Below, piece after piece: positions 5,307-5,628 of a stretch of 5,628 bases of DNA (position 1 is the first letter of the stretch; every line of letters begins with the position of its first letter). Made by a program: the position numbers and the translations under genes. The notes under the pieces were generated by a model. It did no database searches and was not told the origin of the DNA. It saw only the letters and a program-made list of their open reading frames with translations. The stretch is from Bacillota bacterium (GTDB taxonomy: Bacteria; Bacillota; Clostridia; Peptostreptococcales; Anaerovoracaceae): NCBI GenBank assembly GCA_016302925.1, contig JAEDMR010000132.1, positions 1-5,628 on the forward strand. The letters are read 5' to 3'.

Positions 5307-5628
5307 CTCACTTTTCCCTCCTCGCCGGCACTTTCTTCCTCCTCCCCGGCGTTTTCTCTCTCTGCATAGATTCCGGCTTCCGCCGCTGCGAAAAATTTCC
5401 GGTATTCCTCCTGAAACACGCTGCCCTTGCGCCAGATGAACGCAAACTCATGCTGCACCGAAAAATCCTCCAGTTCCACTTTTCTCAGCTTTCCCGACGC
5501 CAACTCCTTCTCCACGGCCCTCTCATACAGGAAGGTGATGCCGCAGCCCGCTTCCACCAGGCTCTTGATGGCGCTGATGTTGTTGATCTGAATATAATTC
5601 ACAAAATCCTCCATGCCGAGGTTTTTCT
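5303..5628 (-). CDS. LysR-type transcriptional regulator, C-terminal part (5' end outside window)
   Basis: The frame is open through the right edge; the ATG at 5614 is preceded by further in-frame codons and is probably internal, so only about 108 residues of a protein of some 300 are seen. The segment AIKSLVEAGCGITFLYERAVEKELASGKLRKVELEDF is the usual last third of the LysR effector-binding domain, where a Val/Ala-G-x-G-I-x-F-L strand is followed by a helix and the 'L-x-x-G-x-L' turn. The later F-A-F-I-W-R-K and a final F-x-x-E-Y-R-K-F helix match the C-terminal end of that domain. The DNA-binding N-terminus is not visible. The protein ends in an unusual Glu/Ala/Gly-rich tail from about 87 (numbered from Met 5614), made of a 7-residue tandem repeat. 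Its stop overlaps the rarA start by four bases, so rarA and the genes after it are probably read from the same transcript. Effector unknown. Confidence 0.85.
   Translation of the reverse strand, partial: KNLGMEDFVNYIQINNISAIKSLVEAGCGITFLYERAVEKELASGKLRKVELEDFSVQHEFAFIWRKGSVFQEEYRKFFAAAEAGIYAERENAGEEEESAGEEGKVR
5317..5321 (-). promoter_or_regulatory. Ribosome binding site of rarA
   Basis: GGAGG lies ten bases before the rarA ATG at 5306, inside the LysR coding end. It belongs to the first unit of the 21-bp repeat, and the second unit carries another GGAGG at 5338-5342 too far upstream to serve the same start. Confidence 0.6.
5317..5358 (-). repeat. 21-bp tandem repeat in the LysR C-terminal tail
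   Basis: Bases 5317-5337 and 5338-5358 agree at 17 of 21 positions. They encode the adjacent heptads ENAGEEE and ESAGEEG just before the stop codon, an acidic tail beyond the normal end of the LysR fold. Unit length and adjacency are the same as in the PatB-like gene. Confidence 0.7.

Overview
The window is 5.6 kb of ordinary bacterial chromosome with tightly packed genes. It most likely comes from a Firmicute of class Clostridia, perhaps a Lachnospiraceae-like gut anaerobe. That placement is an inference from the style of the MutY, MalY/PatB and RarA proteins, the strong GGAGG-type ribosome binding sites and the overlapping gene ends. No rRNA, tRNA, CRISPR array, transposase or phage gene is visible.

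Layout. Bases 2-490 (+) hold the C-terminal part of an EamA/DMT membrane transporter whose start lies left of the window. A short gap of decayed tandem repeats (about 476-648) separates it from a convergent, half-size EamA/DMT protein of 143 residues (637-1068, -). Bases 1069-1449 contain no gene. They hold an 18-bp tandem repeat and two copies of a 63-bp nested palindrome flanking an AT-rich core. From 1450 to the right edge everything reads leftward as one tight gene string. In order of transcription it is a LysR-type regulator (C-terminal part only), rarA/mgsA (AAA+ ATPase of stalled replication forks), a MalY/PatB-type PLP beta-lyase/aminotransferase, and mutY (adenine glycosylase). The junctions are a 4-bp ATGA overlap, a 1-bp gap and an 11-bp overlap, so co-transcription and translational coupling are very likely.

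How the genes work together. RarA and MutY both serve genome maintenance: RarA at stalled forks, MutY on A:8-oxoG mispairs. The PLP enzyme probably splits cystathionine or cysteine conjugates. LysR proteins often control sulfur or amino-acid genes, so a link to the PLP enzyme is possible, but its effector cannot be read from a fragment. No defence or other clearly new system is visible.

The most unusual feature is the density of short direct tandem duplications with units of about 17-23 bp, clustered at gene ends and in gaps. They lie at the transporter 3' end, across the stop codon of the half-size transporter, upstream of that gene, around the mutY start, in the N-terminus of the PatB-like protein and in the C-terminal tail of the LysR protein. 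The two in-gene cases are 21 bp and encode 7-residue repeats. The paired 63-bp palindromic element is the second feature worth following.
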